DNA from: Thysanoteuthis rhombus | Lineage: Eukaryota; Mollusca; Cephalopoda; Oegopsida; Thysanoteuthidae | DNA: 64,000 nt | Direction of reading: 5' to 3' | Assembly (NCBI GenBank): GCA_963457665.1 | Contig: OY735215.1 | Span: forward strand, 32,284,900-32,348,899 | Notes under the pieces: model-generated | Told to the model about the DNA's origin: nothing | Databases searched by the model: none | The model's input: only the letters and a program-made list of their open reading frames with translations | Part shown: positions 62,517 through 64,000 of the stretch, piece after piece | Numbering within the stretch: the stretch's first letter is position 1 | Layout: each line of letters opens with the position of its first letter | Position numbers and translations under genes: made by a program

Positions 62517-63164
62517 GAATGAGACTGAAAAACTCTCTGTCGCTTTGTTTTCTAATTCTGCATCGGTCTCAACCCAAGTTGACCTTCTTCTTAAATTTCC
62601 CCTTGCAAAACCGGGGCCAACATACGCACACACATTCACGTACACGTACACACACACACACACACACACATATACATGATCATTAACGTGTGTCCACACA
62701 TGAACATCTACATACACATGATTCGGGGCGTATAAACTTGAATCCTTTGTTTGTTCGGGACAGATCCTATACAGGGACCTTTGAAAGTCGACACATGTGT
62801 TCTCCCTTGACAGTTTAAAAGTGTTCTGTCGGTTGCAAAGCTGCTATCTAAATTTTTCCCTGGTTATCTAATTTTGTGCTGTCATTCAAATCGTGGTAAT
62901 GGGATCAAATATTTACACAGTTCAAGCAACTTTTTCTGATGGTTTCCAATTTAAACCCGAAAAAGCGCTGAGCACTTTCTTTAGCTGTACGATGTTATCT
63001 CTAGCCACCCAAACCCGTCTTATTATGTATGGGTTTTAAAACACATGTCAAACCCGTTCTGGATCAGAGGATGAAGACACCATATTTTTTTTACACCTCA
63101 GCTGCTGCTGATGATGATGGTGGTGGAAGCGAATATCGAAATTCCGAGAAAAGATAAGAGTCAG

Positions 63165-63427
63165 GGACATCATTGAATCCATTAAAAATCTCAAATGGCA
63201 GTGGGCTGGTCATGTTGCAAGAATGGCGGACAACCGATGGACATCACAACTCACGACATGGATCCCCCCGAGATCACACGCACAACCGAGGCCGACAGAA
63301 TATTAGATGGAGAGACGAGCTAAGACAAATTCAGACGCCCATGATAAAGAAGTGTGGCAAATCCTGGGGAAGGTCTATGTCCAACGACGGACGCTTAAAG
63401 GCTGATGATGATGATGATGATGATGAG
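63165..63427 (+). pseudogene. LINE 3' end, copy 3, with (GAT)n tail
   Basis: The plus strand encodes, with frameshifts, SIKNLKWQWAGHVARMADNR, then WTSQLTTWIPP and a QNIRWRDELRQIQTP segment. This is the standard C-terminus of LINE reverse transcriptase polyproteins. It ends in (GAT)7 at about 63405-63426. The 5' part is missing. Confidence 0.85.
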
Positions 63428-63429
63428 GT

Positions 63430-64000
63430 CAAGACCTTCTTTTTTTAAAAGTAAGATACCACGCATCATTTGAGAAATGAAATAGTTCTTGGCATTGTTC
63501 TTCTAATCACCGTTTGTCCCGACGGCGATCGAGTTTCGTGTCGTGCGCAACTCACCGCTTAGAAAATCATTTTCCCAAGTGGAAGTCCTAAAGAAGCTAT
63601 ACCTTCTTGCCAATATATTGTATTTCGAGTTAAGCAGTACATACTTTTCTCTTTACTTACTGCACCTGGAATTCTTAATCAATCTTGCGTTTGGCTTGAA
63701 TTCTGTAGAGCTAGCCAAATTTCTGAAATCGTAGTGTCTGGGCACATTTCAGTGAAGACAAATTTAAAATCAGACGAGCTGTTACAAATGCACCATCGAT
63801 GTGATTGGCTGCTAAAAGCAGATCCGTTTATATATTTCATTGACGTTTTCAGGTCTTTTTTATTGGTTCCCATCACGCTAAATAATTATAGCTATTATAA
63901 CGCAACGAAATTTTGTTTGCTAAATAAAACCTACATAAAAAGTGTTAAAACCCTCAAAACAAATAATCTTTGCCCTGACTGATCGACTGAACCTAACTCG
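63430..64000. other. Right edge, no gene assigned
   Basis: A plus-strand open frame at 63734-63982 and a minus-strand one at 63679-63876 overlap each other. Neither has recognisable family features, codon signal or splice support that I can defend. Confidence 0.35.

Noticed and set aside
63734..63982. 82-codon plus-strand open frame at the right edge
   Set aside because: Overlaps an equally open antisense frame, with no domain features. It could belong to an unseen gene but cannot be supported.

Overview
The window is animal nuclear DNA. Coding sequence lies in short exons with GT-AG introns of a few hundred bases to about 3 kb. The introns and spacers are AT-rich and full of microsatellites, foldback repeats and decayed transposons. 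The protein sequences and the repeat style ((GAT)n-tailed non-LTR elements, long AT and AC runs, tRNA-type SINE pieces) suggest a lophotrochozoan, probably a mollusc and perhaps a cephalopod. The species call is inference.

Region 1, 98-27280, minus strand, is one complete gene. It encodes the spliceosomal U4/U6.U5 tri-snRNP protein PRPF6 (Prp6) in 25 coding exons. All reading-frame phases close, giving a 928-residue protein against about 941 in human. Its introns hold several mobile elements: a foldback element at 1871-2073, a degraded inverted-repeat transposon at 3528, a MITE at 6747-6998, a second foldback at 20230-20310, a degenerate tandem repeat at 21420-22270 and a DNA transposon with terminal inverted repeats at 25046-25571.

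Region 2, 27281-46774, has no gene I can firmly support. It holds the PRPF6 upstream region, a tandem repeat of about 290 bp, two mariner relics, a 34-bp minisatellite, many microsatellites and the 3' end of a LINE. Three weak exon candidates (41.4, 42.9 and 45.3 kb) are recorded with low confidence.

Region 3, 46775-55634, minus strand, holds five consecutive exons of a second gene. Their phases join perfectly into about 241 residues of an apparently extracellular zinc metallopeptidase with an HELGH motif and a downstream YWAE motif, resembling gluzincins. The first exon(s), with any signal peptide, and the last exon(s) were not found. The active-site exon sits between two 122-bp direct repeats.

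Region 4, 55635-64000, is repeat-rich. It has a LINE copy whose inverted 5' piece matches a twin-priming product, another LINE 3' end, a long foldback (60785-61025), SINE-like pieces and long dinucleotide runs.

The most unusual recurring signal is a CTGANGA...GAAAC motif pair at four repeat loci (about 2.0, 20.3, 59.5 and 62.35 kb). Two of these loci lie in large palindromes. The pattern resembles a hammerhead-ribozyme core and may mark self-cleaving retroelement remnants.
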